In this document: one piece after another, positions 56,001-64,000 of the stretch
Layout: each line of letters begins with the position of its first letter
Numbering within the stretch: the stretch's first letter is position 1
NCBI GenBank assembly: GCA_023408315.1
Contig: JAEYKI010000008.1
Coordinates: 620,001 to 684,000 of the forward strand
Source: Bacillota bacterium
GTDB taxonomy: Bacteria; Bacillota; Clostridia; Christensenellales; Christensenellaceae
Reading direction: 5' to 3'
DNA length: 64,000 bases
The notes under the pieces: generated by a model
What the model was told of the DNA's origin: nothing
Seen by the model: only the letters and a program-made list of their open reading frames with translations
Database searches by the model: none
Translations under genes and position numbers: made by a program

Positions 56001-57260
56001 ATGTCCGATGTATATAATCCTTATGAAAATATGCTTGAGGTGCTAGACAAGGCAGCAGCATTGCTGAATCTTGAAGAAAAAGAGTATATAGCAGTCAGGT
56101 ACCCTGAAAGAGAACTTAAAGTTTCTATTCCAGTTAAAATGGATAACGGGAGCATTCAGGTTTTTGAAGGATACAGGGTGCAGCATTCAACTTCAAGGGG
56201 ACCGTGTAAAGGTGGCGTCCGGTATCATCAGGACGTCAACATTGATGAGGTCAAAGCTCTTGCTGCGTGGATGACCTTGAAATGTGCAGTTGTAAACATA
56301 CCTTACGGCGGCGGTAAAGGTGGTATAAAAGTGAATCCCTACAATCTCTCAAAAAATGAACTTGAAAGTCTGACGCGCAGATATACGGCAATGATTCTGC
56401 CGCTGATCGGGCCGGAAAAAGATATTCCCGCGCCTGATGTCGGCACGAATGCTGAAGTTATGGGCTGGATTATGGATACTTACAGCATGTTTGCAGGTTA
56501 TACGGTTCCAGAAGTGGTTACCGGTAAACCGATAGAGGTTGGTGGTTCGCTTGGAAGAGGAGAAGCAACCGGAAGAGGAGTTGCGTTTATAACAAGAGAA
56601 ATACTGCACCGTTCTGGAATGCCCATAATAGACTGCAAAATTGCCGTGCAAGGAATGGGTAATGTTGGAATGACTGTAGCCAGGCTTCTTTACAGGGAAG
56701 GCTGCAGAATTCAGGCAGTCAGCGATCTTTCCGGCGGCGTATATGACGAAAACGGATTAAATATTGAAAACATCTGCGATTTTCTTAAAAACAAAAACAG
56801 CTTTCTGAAAGATTATGAAGCTCCAGGTGTTTCACATATATCAAACGAAGAACTTCTTTGCGCAGATGTGGACTTGCTTATTCCGGCCGCGCTGGAAAAC
56901 CAGATTACGGAGGAAATAGCGCCTAAAATAAAAGCTCAGATTATCGTAGAAGGAGCTAACGGCCCCTCAACAGTAGGGGCTGATCAAATACTTGAAAAAG
57001 GTGGCAAAACAATCGTGCCGGATATCTTAGCCAACGCAGGCGGAGTTATTGTGTCATACTTTGAATGGGTTCAGAATATCCAGTCTCTTATGTGGGACGA
57101 ACGTGAAGTAAACTGCGCGCTTGAAAAAATATTGATCCGTGCATTCAATGAAGTGTGGGAAAAAGCCGTCCAAAAAAATACAACAATGCGCATGAGCGCC
57201 TATATGGTTGCATTGGAAAGGATCGTCAAGGCTAAAAAAATCCGCGGTGTGTTTCCATAA
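56001..57260 (+). CDS. Glutamate dehydrogenase family, copy 2
   Basis: A 419-residue paralogue of the enzyme at 50372. It keeps every landmark: GPCKGGVRYHQD, NIPYGGGKGGIKVNP, DIPAPDVGTN, VQGMGNVGMTVAR and NAGGVIVSYFEWVQN. Differences include GGGKGG for GGAKGG and a distinct N-terminus (MSDVYNPYENMLEVLDKAAAL). It prefers A/T-ending codons whereas copy 1 prefers G/C-ending ones, so the two are not a recent tandem duplication; this one may have been acquired with the neighbouring AraC gene. Substrate preference (glutamate or another amino acid) is not decided by the sequence. A relic region follows. Confidence 0.94.
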   Translation: MSDVYNPYENMLEVLDKAAALLNLEEKEYIAVRYPERELKVSIPVKMDNGSIQVFEGYRVQHSTSRGPCKGGVRYHQDVNIDEVKALAAWMTLKCAVVNIPYGGGKGGIKVNPYNLSKNELESLTRRYTAMILPLIGPEKDIPAPDVGTNAEVMGWIMDTYSMFAGYTVPEVVTGKPIEVGGSLGRGEATGRGVAFITREILHRSGMPIIDCKIAVQGMGNVGMTVARLLYREGCRIQAVSDLSGGVYDENGLNIENICDFLKNKNSFLKDYEAPGVSHISNEELLCADVDLLIPAALENQITEEIAPKIKAQIIVEGANGPSTVGADQILEKGGKTIVPDILANAGGVIVSYFEWVQNIQSLMWDEREVNCALEKILIRAFNEVWEKAVQKNTTMRMSAYMVALERIVKAKKIRGVFP

Positions 57261-57593
57261 AAACAGGCTCTTGACTCGCAGGTTCAGGGTTCTGAACAGT
57301 CAGGCTCGGTGCGGATATTTTAATCAGAGACACTTTTGCCGCATATCATGAATGCCAGAGAACACAAAAGCTCTTATGGCCGATTTGAACGCTATAGACG
57401 AATAGACGGCTTAATAAGAGCTTGAGTCGTTTGATTAGAAATGGAGTTCAAAACACCCCAAAATCGCTGTATTGGATTTGTCCAAGAAAAAAAGCAGCAC
57501 CTGTTCTAATAAATCCAACTCTGCAACAATTGATCCAAAGGAGTCTTGCGATACTTAAGGTGGCCTTAAAAAGACTTAAGATTGGGCTGGAGT
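57261..57593. other. Non-coding stretch before the IS relic
   Basis: No convincing gene. It contains an inverted repeat AAGCTCTTAT (57368-57377) / ATAAGAGCTT (57414-57423) without a following T-run, possibly a leftover of a terminator or an element end. A 75-codon open frame here has no recognisable protein pattern. Confidence 0.5.
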
Positions 57594-57904
57594 ATGAGAA
57601 TGGATATGAAGGAATACAAAAAATCCAGCCAACTGCAGAAATGGGCTGAAATAGTCAGAGCGTGCCGTAACAGCGGAAAGACTGTATCGGCATGGTGCAA
57701 CGAAAACGGACTAAACAAAAAGACATACTATTACTGGCATAGAAAGGTCTGTGACGCTGCGCCTGGTCTGAATAAGGTGGCGACACTACCTCGTCCCAGC
57801 ATAGAGAATCCATGGAAAATTTTGCAGAGATCACGCCGATAATCCAAGCAAGAGCCAGGGAGTCCGGCATCAAAGCGCGAATAGGCAATTCGGAAGTCAA
57901 AATA
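57594..57904 (+). pseudogene. IS66-type accessory gene relic (TnpA-like)
   Basis: The first part reads KKSSQLQKWAEIVRACRNSGKTVSAWCNENGLNKKTYYYWHRKVCDAA, the helix-turn-helix protein encoded first in IS66-family elements. Near 57810 the frame must change to continue with ENFAEITPIIQARARESGIKARIGNSEVKI, the C-terminal strand pattern of the same family; the last part is missing. No IS66 TnpB or transposase follows, so this is a fragment. It marks a past insertion and deletion event at this junction. Confidence 0.75.
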
Positions 57905-58105
57905 CCGCCATACCCCAGTCATCCAGTACCAATTAGGTCTGATTTAACAAGCGATTGCATGATCCTGTTGTATGCCCCGTCTCCGCGGCCGATTTCAAGA
58001 ACGGTCAAAAGCCGGTCATTAGATGAAAGCGGTTGAAGCTATGTTCCTATCCGGCCGAGTGTCACCGGATTGCGCAACATTACATCTATAGTAATACTTT
58101 TAGAA
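57905..58105. other. Scar sequence between two relics
   Basis: Short broken frames only; no intact gene, tRNA or repeat recognised. Confidence 0.5.
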
Positions 58106-58404
58106 CTATACCCGAGGCATGAATTCCAAACTCCCGTTCCAGAGATGCAGTAGGATATGGGCAAGTTCGTGAACCATATCAAAACATGTGCGGACGCTAG
58201 ACTGACTCTCCTTTGATACTACAATAAAGTATACCTCATCATCGTTAATTATCGTCATCTGACTGAAGGCGTCGAATTTATCCGCGTTCAGGAATGCGCA
58301 GGCAATAACGATGTCGTTTTCCCAAGGGTATACTTTAAATCTTGAATCGGTCCCAGACTCAGGCACCAAAATTCCCTGACCTGTCTGCCAATTTGTTCAA
58401 AAGC
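58106..58404 (-). pseudogene. Broken ImmA/IrrE-type metallopeptidase
   Basis: Minus-strand reading from 58404 gives AFEQIGRQVREFWCLSLGPIQDLKYTL, then needs a frame change near CTTGGGAAAAC (about 58335). It continues ENDIVIACAFLNADKFDAFSQMTIINDDEVYFIVVSKESQSSVRTCFDMVHELAHILLH, with the zinc-protease HExxH motif (HELAH) characteristic of ImmA/IrrE proteins. These usually act on XRE-type repressors of mobile elements or phage. The upstream helix-turn-helix part and the end after HILLH are missing. Together with the IS66 relic it indicates a decayed mobile or accessory segment. Confidence 0.75.
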
Positions 58405-58437
58405 TTCAGCTTAATTTAGATCTTTAAAAAACGATAT

Positions 58438-59463
58438 TTATCTCACTCTGTAATAATCCACAAACCAATCCGCAAATTTCTGCAGCCCTTCCTTGATTGC
58501 GGTCCTAGGCTTAAAGCCCACCTCCTGCTCCAGCAGACGTATGGACGCATAAGTTGCCGGCACATCGCCGGGCTTCATGGACTCATATATTTTTTTAAAG
58601 CTTACTTTTCTTCCTATTGAAGTGCCCAGACATTTTTCAAGGGTTTGAATAAATACCATGAGCTTTTCCGGGCGGCTGTTTCCTATGTTGAAAATCCGAT
58701 GGAAATCAGGCTCCGGCGGCGCATGATACATAACTTTCTCAATTCCGTCCACAACATCGTCAATATAGGTAAAATCGCGGTATAGATCGTTTTCAAAATC
58801 GCCGTTATTAAATATACGGATTGCTTCGCCTAAAAAATATTTTTTTGCAAAAATAAAATACGCCATATCAGGCCGTCCAAGCGGACCGTATACGGTAAAG
58901 AATCGCAGTCCGGTCGACGGTATTCCGTACAGCGTACTGTATGTATAAGCCATCAGTTCATTGGACTTTTTGGTGGCTGCGTAAAAAGATACCGGATGAT
59001 CCACGTTGTCTGTTTCCTCAAAAGGCACCTTTTGATTGCCTCCATAAACAGAACTGGAGGAGGCATAGACAAGGTGCTCAACCGGATACATCCTGCAAGC
59101 CTCAAGAATATGAAAAAAACCAATAATATTGCTTTGCATGTACAAATCCGGATATTCCAGCGAGCACCTAACACCCGCCTGGGCTGCCAAATTTATCACA
59201 ATATCCGGCTTATTAACGGCAAACAGTTTTATAACCGCTTTTTGTTCGGCCAAATCCCCTTTTACAAACCGGAACCTCTCGAAGGGTTCAAGCAACTTCA
59301 GCCGGGCAAGCTTGAGGTTGACATCATAATAGTCGTTCAGATTATCGTAACCGATTACGCTGCAGCCTTGTTCCAATAACTTTTTTGATAAAAAATATCC
59401 AATAAAGCCAGCCGCTCCGGTAACCAGACAAGTTTTACCTTCGTCCAAAGATTTACAGCTCAT
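58438..59463 (-). CDS. UDP-glucuronate 4-epimerase-like SDR
   Basis: Extended SDR acting on a nucleotide sugar, most likely UDP-glucuronate to UDP-galacturonate for surface polysaccharide. The 341 residues show CLVTGAAGFIGYFLSKKLLEQG, GYDNLNDYYDVNLKLARL (typical of the GlcA epimerase branch), ASSSSVYGGNQKVPFEETD, the catalytic YAATKKSNE and FTVYGPLGRPDMA. It starts 3 bases after the UDP-glucose dehydrogenase stop, with overlapping signals, so the two are cotranscribed; the dehydrogenase makes its substrate. Confidence 0.9.
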   Translation of the reverse strand: MSCKSLDEGKTCLVTGAAGFIGYFLSKKLLEQGCSVIGYDNLNDYYDVNLKLARLKLLEPFERFRFVKGDLAEQKAVIKLFAVNKPDIVINLAAQAGVRCSLEYPDLYMQSNIIGFFHILEACRMYPVEHLVYASSSSVYGGNQKVPFEETDNVDHPVSFYAATKKSNELMAYTYSTLYGIPSTGLRFFTVYGPLGRPDMAYFIFAKKYFLGEAIRIFNNGDFENDLYRDFTYIDDVVDGIEKVMYHAPPEPDFHRIFNIGNSRPEKLMVFIQTLEKCLGTSIGRKVSFKKIYESMKPGDVPATYASIRLLEQEVGFKPRTAIKEGLQKFADWFVDYYRVR

Positions 59464-59466
59464 CCT

Positions 59467-60786
59467 TTACATTCTTCTCCCAATAGAATAGTACTCTACT
59501 TTCGATTCTACCATTTCTTGCGGGGTATAAACATTCCTTCCGTCATACACCAAAGGTCTCCTCATCAGTTTTTCGTACGTCTCCGGCCTTATAGCTTTGA
59601 TCTCTTTCCACTCGGTAAAAATAAAGCAAAGATTGGCTCCTTTCAATGCTTCTTCGGGGTTTTGCACATACCGGATGCTCCCTTTGTTGTGATTGCCTTC
59701 CGGGAACCTTTTTGCAAAATTATCTATGCCCACCGGATCATAAGCAACTATATTTGCTCCCTGATCTAACAATAGCGGAATATTATCCAGCGAAGGAGCG
59801 TCTCGCAAATCGTCAGTTCCCGGCTTAAACGTTAATCCGAGTACCGCCACTTTTAATCCGTTGAAAGTGAACAGCCTGTTGCAGGCTTTCCTGAACAGCA
59901 AAGTCTTCTGCTGGGCGTTTACGTCAATAGCGGCTTTTACCGTGCGAAGCCTATATCCCTGTTGGTGTGCCAAAAAGACAAGCGCTTTGGTATCCTTGGG
60001 CAGGCAGGATCCTCCGTATCCAATACCTGCATTTAAAAATTTGCTTCCGATACGGTCGTCATAGCTCATGCCCTTTGCCACTTCATTTATATCCGCTCCA
60101 ACAAGTTCGCACAGGTTGGCAATATCGTTCATATATGAAATCTTAAGCGCAAGAAAAACGTTTGAAGCATATTTGATCATTTCCGCAGATTTTCTATTTA
60201 CGGTAACGATCGGCAAATCGAAAGGCTCATATATTTTCTTAAGCATCTCCTCCGCCCATTTGGTATCTGTTCCTATTATGATTCTTGAAGCATGCAAGGT
60301 ATCGTTGACGGCAGATCCCTGCGCCAAAAACTCCGGATTTGAAACCACCTCAAACTTGACATCGTTAATCAAAAAGTCCTTAATAAACCTTTCCACTTTG
60401 TCATTTGTACCTACCGGAACGGTTGACTTTACAACCACAATACAATCTTTTTCTATATTTTCCGCTATCTGCCTTGCAACAATGGCAATATTTGTAAGAT
60501 CCGCAGAGCCGTCCGGCCTCTCCGGCGTCCCTACCGCTATAAAAATAACATCGGCATTTTTGTAGGCATTGGCATAATCCGTCGAATAATCGATTCTGCC
60601 CTCTGCAAAGTCTTTTTGCATGATTTCTTCAAGCTGGTCTTCATAAAAGGGAGGAACACCTTTTTTCAGCATGTTTATTTTATTTTCGTTCACATCCACG
60701 CAAGTTACATGGTGGCCTACGTCTGCAAAGCATAAACCCGCAATAAGTCCGACATATCCTGTTCCCGCCACCGCAATTTTAATCAT
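59467..60786 (-). CDS. ugd: UDP-glucose 6-dehydrogenase
   Basis: Oxidises UDP-glucose to UDP-glucuronate with two NAD. The 439 residues from ATG 60786 (AAGGAG 11 bases upstream) show IAVAGTGYVGLIAGLCFADVGH, VGTPERPDGSADL, STVPVGT, NPEFLAQGSAVND, KYASNVFLALKISY and the catalytic Cys in GIGYGGSCLPKDT. The C-terminal domain includes LGLTFKPGTDDLRDAPS. It closely resembles the TuaD/Ugd group. Supplies the epimerase encoded next to it. Confidence 0.95.
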   Translation of the reverse strand: MIKIAVAGTGYVGLIAGLCFADVGHHVTCVDVNENKINMLKKGVPPFYEDQLEEIMQKDFAEGRIDYSTDYANAYKNADVIFIAVGTPERPDGSADLTNIAIVARQIAENIEKDCIVVVKSTVPVGTNDKVERFIKDFLINDVKFEVVSNPEFLAQGSAVNDTLHASRIIIGTDTKWAEEMLKKIYEPFDLPIVTVNRKSAEMIKYASNVFLALKISYMNDIANLCELVGADINEVAKGMSYDDRIGSKFLNAGIGYGGSCLPKDTKALVFLAHQQGYRLRTVKAAIDVNAQQKTLLFRKACNRLFTFNGLKVAVLGLTFKPGTDDLRDAPSLDNIPLLLDQGANIVAYDPVGIDNFAKRFPEGNHNKGSIRYVQNPEEALKGANLCFIFTEWKEIKAIRPETYEKLMRRPLVYDGRNVYTPQEMVESKVEYYSIGRRM

Positions 60787-60949
60787 TTTAGTACACACTC
60801 CTTTTAAGACGCAGATATAATAAAACCGCAAATGATATTCTTTACTTTATTCCATATTCCCCACAATGCTTTATTCTAGCATTATAAAACGGCAGAGTAA
60901 ATACCCAGATCAAATTAAGCAACGCATGACAAAGAAATTGAATGCACAC

Positions 60950-60972
60950 AAAAAACAGCCCGGACGGCTGTT
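60950..60972 (-). terminator. Terminator after the GerMN lipoprotein gene
   Basis: AACAGCC and GGCTGTT form a 7-bp stem with a 5-base loop and a T-run on the minus strand, about 30 bases after the stop codon at 61001. Confidence 0.8.
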
Positions 60973-61000
60973 TTAACGGCCGCTGCAAAAAGTGCCGGTA

Positions 61001-61633
61001 TTATTTTGTTTTATAAGGCTGATTTCTGTCAATTTCAATATGGCCGGTAGAATAATTTCCTCCGTTTACGGAATAATAAACAGCATTTACGCCTTCCACA
61101 TTATTCAGGTAAGCGTTCGCAATGCTTTCCAAAACGCCCGACTCGCCCGCGGAGCCCAGATTCAGATCATAAATGCTGTCGGTAAAATCAATGTAAATAT
61201 TTCCGTCCTTGAAAATGATCGAATTCGTCTTTATGCTGTCCGCCCCGATCACCTTCTGAATATATATGTCATTCACGGCATCCATAGCGGACTCGGCTGA
61301 AGTATCCCCGCTCAATTTAACGGTTGCAGTGGCCTGCGCATCCTTGGCTACATCATAATATTCGATTGTAACTTTATTTTTATCCTTGTAAGTCAAAGAA
61401 TCGCCACTTTCGCTCGGAGACGGCCATGCGTCCGTGGGATATGCGGTAGGGGCTGGCATCGCGGACGGTGCAGACATGGCTTCAGTCTGTGCTGCGCTTT
61501 GAACAGCTGAAACCGCGGCCTCGCCGGATACCTGCGGCGCGGAAGACGAGCTTTCCGGTTTGATAAACAAAGAGCATCCGGTTAATAATGCCCCAATCAA
61601 TATCATTATTATAATAATGAATAATTTTTTCAT
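61001..61633 (-). CDS. GerMN-domain lipoprotein
   Basis: Exported lipoprotein of 210 residues: signal peptide ending LTGC with Cys20, and a Ser/Ala/Pro-rich linker to about residue 75. One GerMN domain follows, starting VTIEYYDVAKDAQATATVKLSGD and containing NSIIFKDGNIYIDFTDSIYD and GVNAVYYSVNGG. In Bacillus the domain occurs in the germination/sporulation protein GerM and in other envelope proteins; a single copy on a lipid anchor says little about function. The ATG is preceded by GAAAGGAAA. Separate transcription unit between the polysaccharide genes. Confidence 0.85.
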   Translation of the reverse strand: MKKLFIIIIMILIGALLTGCSLFIKPESSSSAPQVSGEAAVSAVQSAAQTEAMSAPSAMPAPTAYPTDAWPSPSESGDSLTYKDKNKVTIEYYDVAKDAQATATVKLSGDTSAESAMDAVNDIYIQKVIGADSIKTNSIIFKDGNIYIDFTDSIYDLNLGSAGESGVLESIANAYLNNVEGVNAVYYSVNGGNYSTGHIEIDRNQPYKTK

Positions 61634-61813
61634 TTCAATTTCCTTTCACAATAATTGTTTTTATATTAAATACACATATATAAATTATATCATACATTGA
61701 TTTATATTTTAAGTAATTGACGTTGACATAGTTAAGATCTAATTTTTACTCTGATACTAACCGCTCTACCTAAAAAACCAAATTAATACTTACTCAAACT
61801 ACAAACTATTACA

Positions 61814-63280
61814 TTATTTACTAATTTTTTTAGATGACGATCCAAAAAAGCCAGATAAATCTTTAATTTGAATAATTTTTTGTTTTATCATACAAAGGAC
61901 TAACAAACCCCAAACAATTAGGTATGATCCAATCAACAGGAACAGATTGGTAAAAGAAATGTAATTGTATATGAGTATACACCCCAAACCAAAAACAAGC
62001 ATGATACCCATTGTTTTTACCATTTTATTGTCAAAAATTTTGTATTGACTTAATGCCTTTTTCAGAGTAAAGAATGCCCATATAGCACCACAAATACTGA
62101 CAGATGATGTTGAAATCGCCGCCCCAATGATTCCATATTGGGGAACCAGAAGGCACAGAAGCGTCATGTCAGCGCCAAGTAGAATCCCTGTGATAATCAT
62201 GGATTTTTTTTGCTGGTTCATACCATTCAACGACACAGTAAAAACCACAAAAACTGAAAGCATAAAAATACCAAAAACCAGAAGGCTTAACGCCGGAGAC
62301 ACAGCCCCATAGTTTAGGTTGTAAAAATTTGTGAGTAATGTACGTGCAGACGCAGCGATTAATATAACAATTGGCAGGGAACCGATAATAATATAAAATA
62401 AATTTTTTGTAAGAACCTGTGCAATTTCTTTAAAATCTCTTTTTTTATAACTTTCCGTAACATAAGGTAAAATAACCAGATAAATAGCAGAAACCAGATA
62501 GTACGGTACAAGTGAAAAATTGCACACGGCCGTATAGTACCCCGTTAATTCCTGATTGCCTTTCAGTAATATAAGCATAAACGTATCCAAATTTAAAATA
62601 ATAGTAACTCCGGCAAACAGCGTAATAAAGTGGAGCGAATTTTTCAAGGCGCGTTTTAACGTCAGATCTTTTGGATGCTCGGGCACTTTTTCTTTTTTAA
62701 TATTTGCAGCCACAAATATCATTGCTGCAACAGCCGCTGCCAGAGAACCCATAACAAATCCCCAAACGACTCCCAGTGGTTTTGCCGCCTCAAAAACATT
62801 TGTCATAGGTACTGCAGAAAGCCTTAAAATAGGGTATATGATCATTACAATTGCTTCGGCCCAGAATAATTTCATGCCGTTGAGCGCCCCCGATAACGCA
62901 AAATATAATGCGGTTAAAGGAATCAATACGCTTACAACTTGAAAGTATATTCTAAGGTCTGAGTTTCCAAAAACATTGGCAATCAGGGGAGCAATCAAAA
63001 AATTCACTATACTGAGTGCAATCCCAAGCGTCATTTGTATGATCAGGTTTTTACTTAATACAGTCTGCGGCCTGTAGAGTTGAAGAGATAGGCCTTTGGA
63101 TACTGATTGGCGTATGCCGTTGGTCAAAAACAGATAATAAAAATTAGTCAACGTGATAATCGTTCCTACCACGCCGTATTCAGCAACCGATAATATTTTT
63201 CCCAGAAAAAAATGCAGGATATAGGCAGATAAAACAACTGCAATTTTTGATATTGTGTGAAGAATGATTCCTTTTTGCAT
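61814..63280 (-). CDS. Polysaccharide flippase (Wzx/MATE-like)
   Basis: Moves lipid-linked oligosaccharide units across the membrane. The 488 residues are almost wholly hydrophobic, about 14 helices, beginning ISKIAVVLSAYILHFFLGKILSVAEYGVVGTIITLTNFYYLFLTNGIRQSVSKGLS, the Polysacc_synt pattern, with ALSGALNGMKLFWAEAIV typical of the family. The ATG shares a base with the TAA of the upstream glycosyltransferase (TAATG), so translation is coupled. AT-richer than the metabolic genes, as is usual for polysaccharide loci. Confidence 0.92.
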   Translation of the reverse strand: MQKGIILHTISKIAVVLSAYILHFFLGKILSVAEYGVVGTIITLTNFYYLFLTNGIRQSVSKGLSLQLYRPQTVLSKNLIIQMTLGIALSIVNFLIAPLIANVFGNSDLRIYFQVVSVLIPLTALYFALSGALNGMKLFWAEAIVMIIYPILRLSAVPMTNVFEAAKPLGVVWGFVMGSLAAAVAAMIFVAANIKKEKVPEHPKDLTLKRALKNSLHFITLFAGVTIILNLDTFMLILLKGNQELTGYYTAVCNFSLVPYYLVSAIYLVILPYVTESYKKRDFKEIAQVLTKNLFYIIIGSLPIVILIAASARTLLTNFYNLNYGAVSPALSLLVFGIFMLSVFVVFTVSLNGMNQQKKSMIITGILLGADMTLLCLLVPQYGIIGAAISTSSVSICGAIWAFFTLKKALSQYKIFDNKMVKTMGIMLVFGLGCILIYNYISFTNLFLLIGSYLIVWGLLVLCMIKQKIIQIKDLSGFFGSSSKKISK

Positions 63281-64000
63281 TAAAAATTACCTGCTTTATA
63301 TTTTTCTTCGACTTCTAAAATGCGTTGCGCCAATGCCTGCGGAGAACCCTGCTCTACAAAGAAAATCTCGTCGCATTCCTCGTATAATTCGTGGTTGGCT
63401 ACACATTCACCCAAAATCATGGGCTTTTGCATCGCCCTGTAAATATACGCTTTGCCCGGAATAGTACGTTGGGCCTTTTCAATCTGGGCGTTAAAATGCC
63501 CAGCCAGGCACAAGTCGCTTTCCGCTATTTTTTTTGCCAGTTCTTTTTGCGGCAGCCAGTTAAAAAACTCTATGTTGTTTAATGCCGCATACTTTTCTTT
63601 TTGCTGGCTGCTGAGCGGGCCTATGAGTACGAATCTGATGTTTTTCTCGTTCTGCAAAAGCCGGGTGCTTTCCAATACAATCTCCACTCCCTGCAGAGGT
63701 AAAATGCTGCCAAAATAAAGCACGGTATAGCCTTCACCCTTTTTGTCACCCACAACAAGGGGGTTGTAAATGTTCCTGTCCGCTTCCAAATAAAGCACCA
63801 CCAGTTTTGAGGGGGTCAGACCGAATTCCCGGCAAAAATAATCACCGTGCGCCAGCGTATCAGCAACAACATAATCCGAGTTTTCAATAGTGGCAGAATC
63901 AAGCCGGTGTAAAAATTTCGCAATCAAAGAACCCTTTGAAAATTTCTGCCGGTCACAAACCAGCGTATCGTAAAACGAAATGAAAAAATCAATTACCAGT
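63280..64000 (-). CDS. Family 4-type glycosyltransferase, N-terminal part outside window
   Basis: The frame is open to the window edge, so 240 C-terminal codons are visible. They show SATIENSDYVVADTLAHGDYF, KLVVLYLEADRNIYNP, YTVLYFGSILPLQGVEIVLESTRLL, FVLIGPL and NIEFFNWLPQKELAKKIAESDLCLAGHF. The GT-B C-terminal nucleotide-sugar domain follows with GKAYIYRAMQKPMILGE. It belongs to the GT4/GT1 group used in capsule or exopolysaccharide assembly. Directly coupled to the flippase gene. Confidence 0.88.
   Translation of the reverse strand, partial: LVIDFFISFYDTLVCDRQKFSKGSLIAKFLHRLDSATIENSDYVVADTLAHGDYFCREFGLTPSKLVVLYLEADRNIYNPLVVGDKKGEGYTVLYFGSILPLQGVEIVLESTRLLQNEKNIRFVLIGPLSSQQKEKYAALNNIEFFNWLPQKELAKKIAESDLCLAGHFNAQIEKAQRTIPGKAYIYRAMQKPMILGECVANHELYEECDEIFFVEQGSPQALAQRILEVEEKYKAGNF

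Noticed and set aside
1..64000. CRISPR array, tRNA or rRNA genes
   Set aside because: No regularly spaced repeats, cloverleaf-like stretches with CCA-type ends or rRNA-like conserved sequence were noticed; a dedicated RNA search was not possible.

Overview
The window looks like a chromosomal segment from an anaerobic, probably spore-forming Clostridia-type Firmicute. The evidence is ytxC beside thrS (the Bacillus arrangement), a GerMN-domain lipoprotein, a bifunctional AdhE, YesM/YesN-type two-component regulators, lipoprotein-type solute receptors with Ala/Ser-rich linkers, and AGGAGG-type ribosome sites. The genus cannot be fixed from sequence alone. Gene density is high, most genes lie on the minus strand, and I saw no rRNA, tRNA, CRISPR array or intact mobile element.

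Layout. 1-13.9 kb is core metabolism: thrS (cut by the window edge), ytxC, adhE with two Rex-like operators, a decayed GNAT gene, nadB-nadC plus an NTF2-like gene, corA, an HD-GYP protein, two oxidoreductases and an L,D-transpeptidase. 13.9-17.6 kb is a small cell-envelope sugar block: a split EamA/ArnEF-like pair, a DPM1/GtrB-like glycosyltransferase and a phosphohexomutase. 17.9-27.5 kb is a sugar-uptake locus: an RbsB-RbsA-RbsC-type transporter, a Gfo/Idh/MocA dehydrogenase and a cupin. Upstream of it is a separate operon with a degenerate second RbsA-like ATPase, a YesN-type regulator and a YesM-type kinase that has almost no extracellular part.

27.8-36.0 kb is the most unusual part. One six-gene operon encodes a NifH-like iron protein, two nitrogenase-component-1-like subunits and a complete FecBCD-type metal-chelate ABC importer. 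It is flanked by a short DtxR/IdeR-type regulator and a divergent PchR-like AraC regulator. Three exact copies of GTTAG-N6-CTAAC lie in the control region. No nitrogen-fixation maturation genes are present, so this is probably an iron-controlled reductase acting on an imported chelate or tetrapyrrole-like ligand.

36.1-51.6 kb reads as one catabolic island for a nitrogenous compound. It has a double-permease, double-ATPase NMT1/Tau-type importer, an HcnABC/opine-oxidase-like flavo-iron-sulfur dehydrogenase encoded by four genes, an ornithine-cyclodeaminase-like protein and an AraC regulator. On the opposite strand are an amidohydrolase, an N-carbamoylputrescine-amidase-like enzyme, RidA and a glutamate dehydrogenase. 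Together these suggest import, hydrolysis, oxidation to an imine, imine clearance and ammonium handling.

51.6-58.4 kb is more AT-rich: a TetR/YhgE pair, an AraC regulator divergent from a second glutamate dehydrogenase with different codon use, then a scar with an IS66 accessory-gene relic and a broken ImmA/IrrE-like gene. 58.4-64 kb starts a surface-polysaccharide locus: UDP-glucuronate epimerase, UDP-glucose dehydrogenase, a GerMN lipoprotein, a Wzx-like flippase and a glycosyltransferase that runs off the end.
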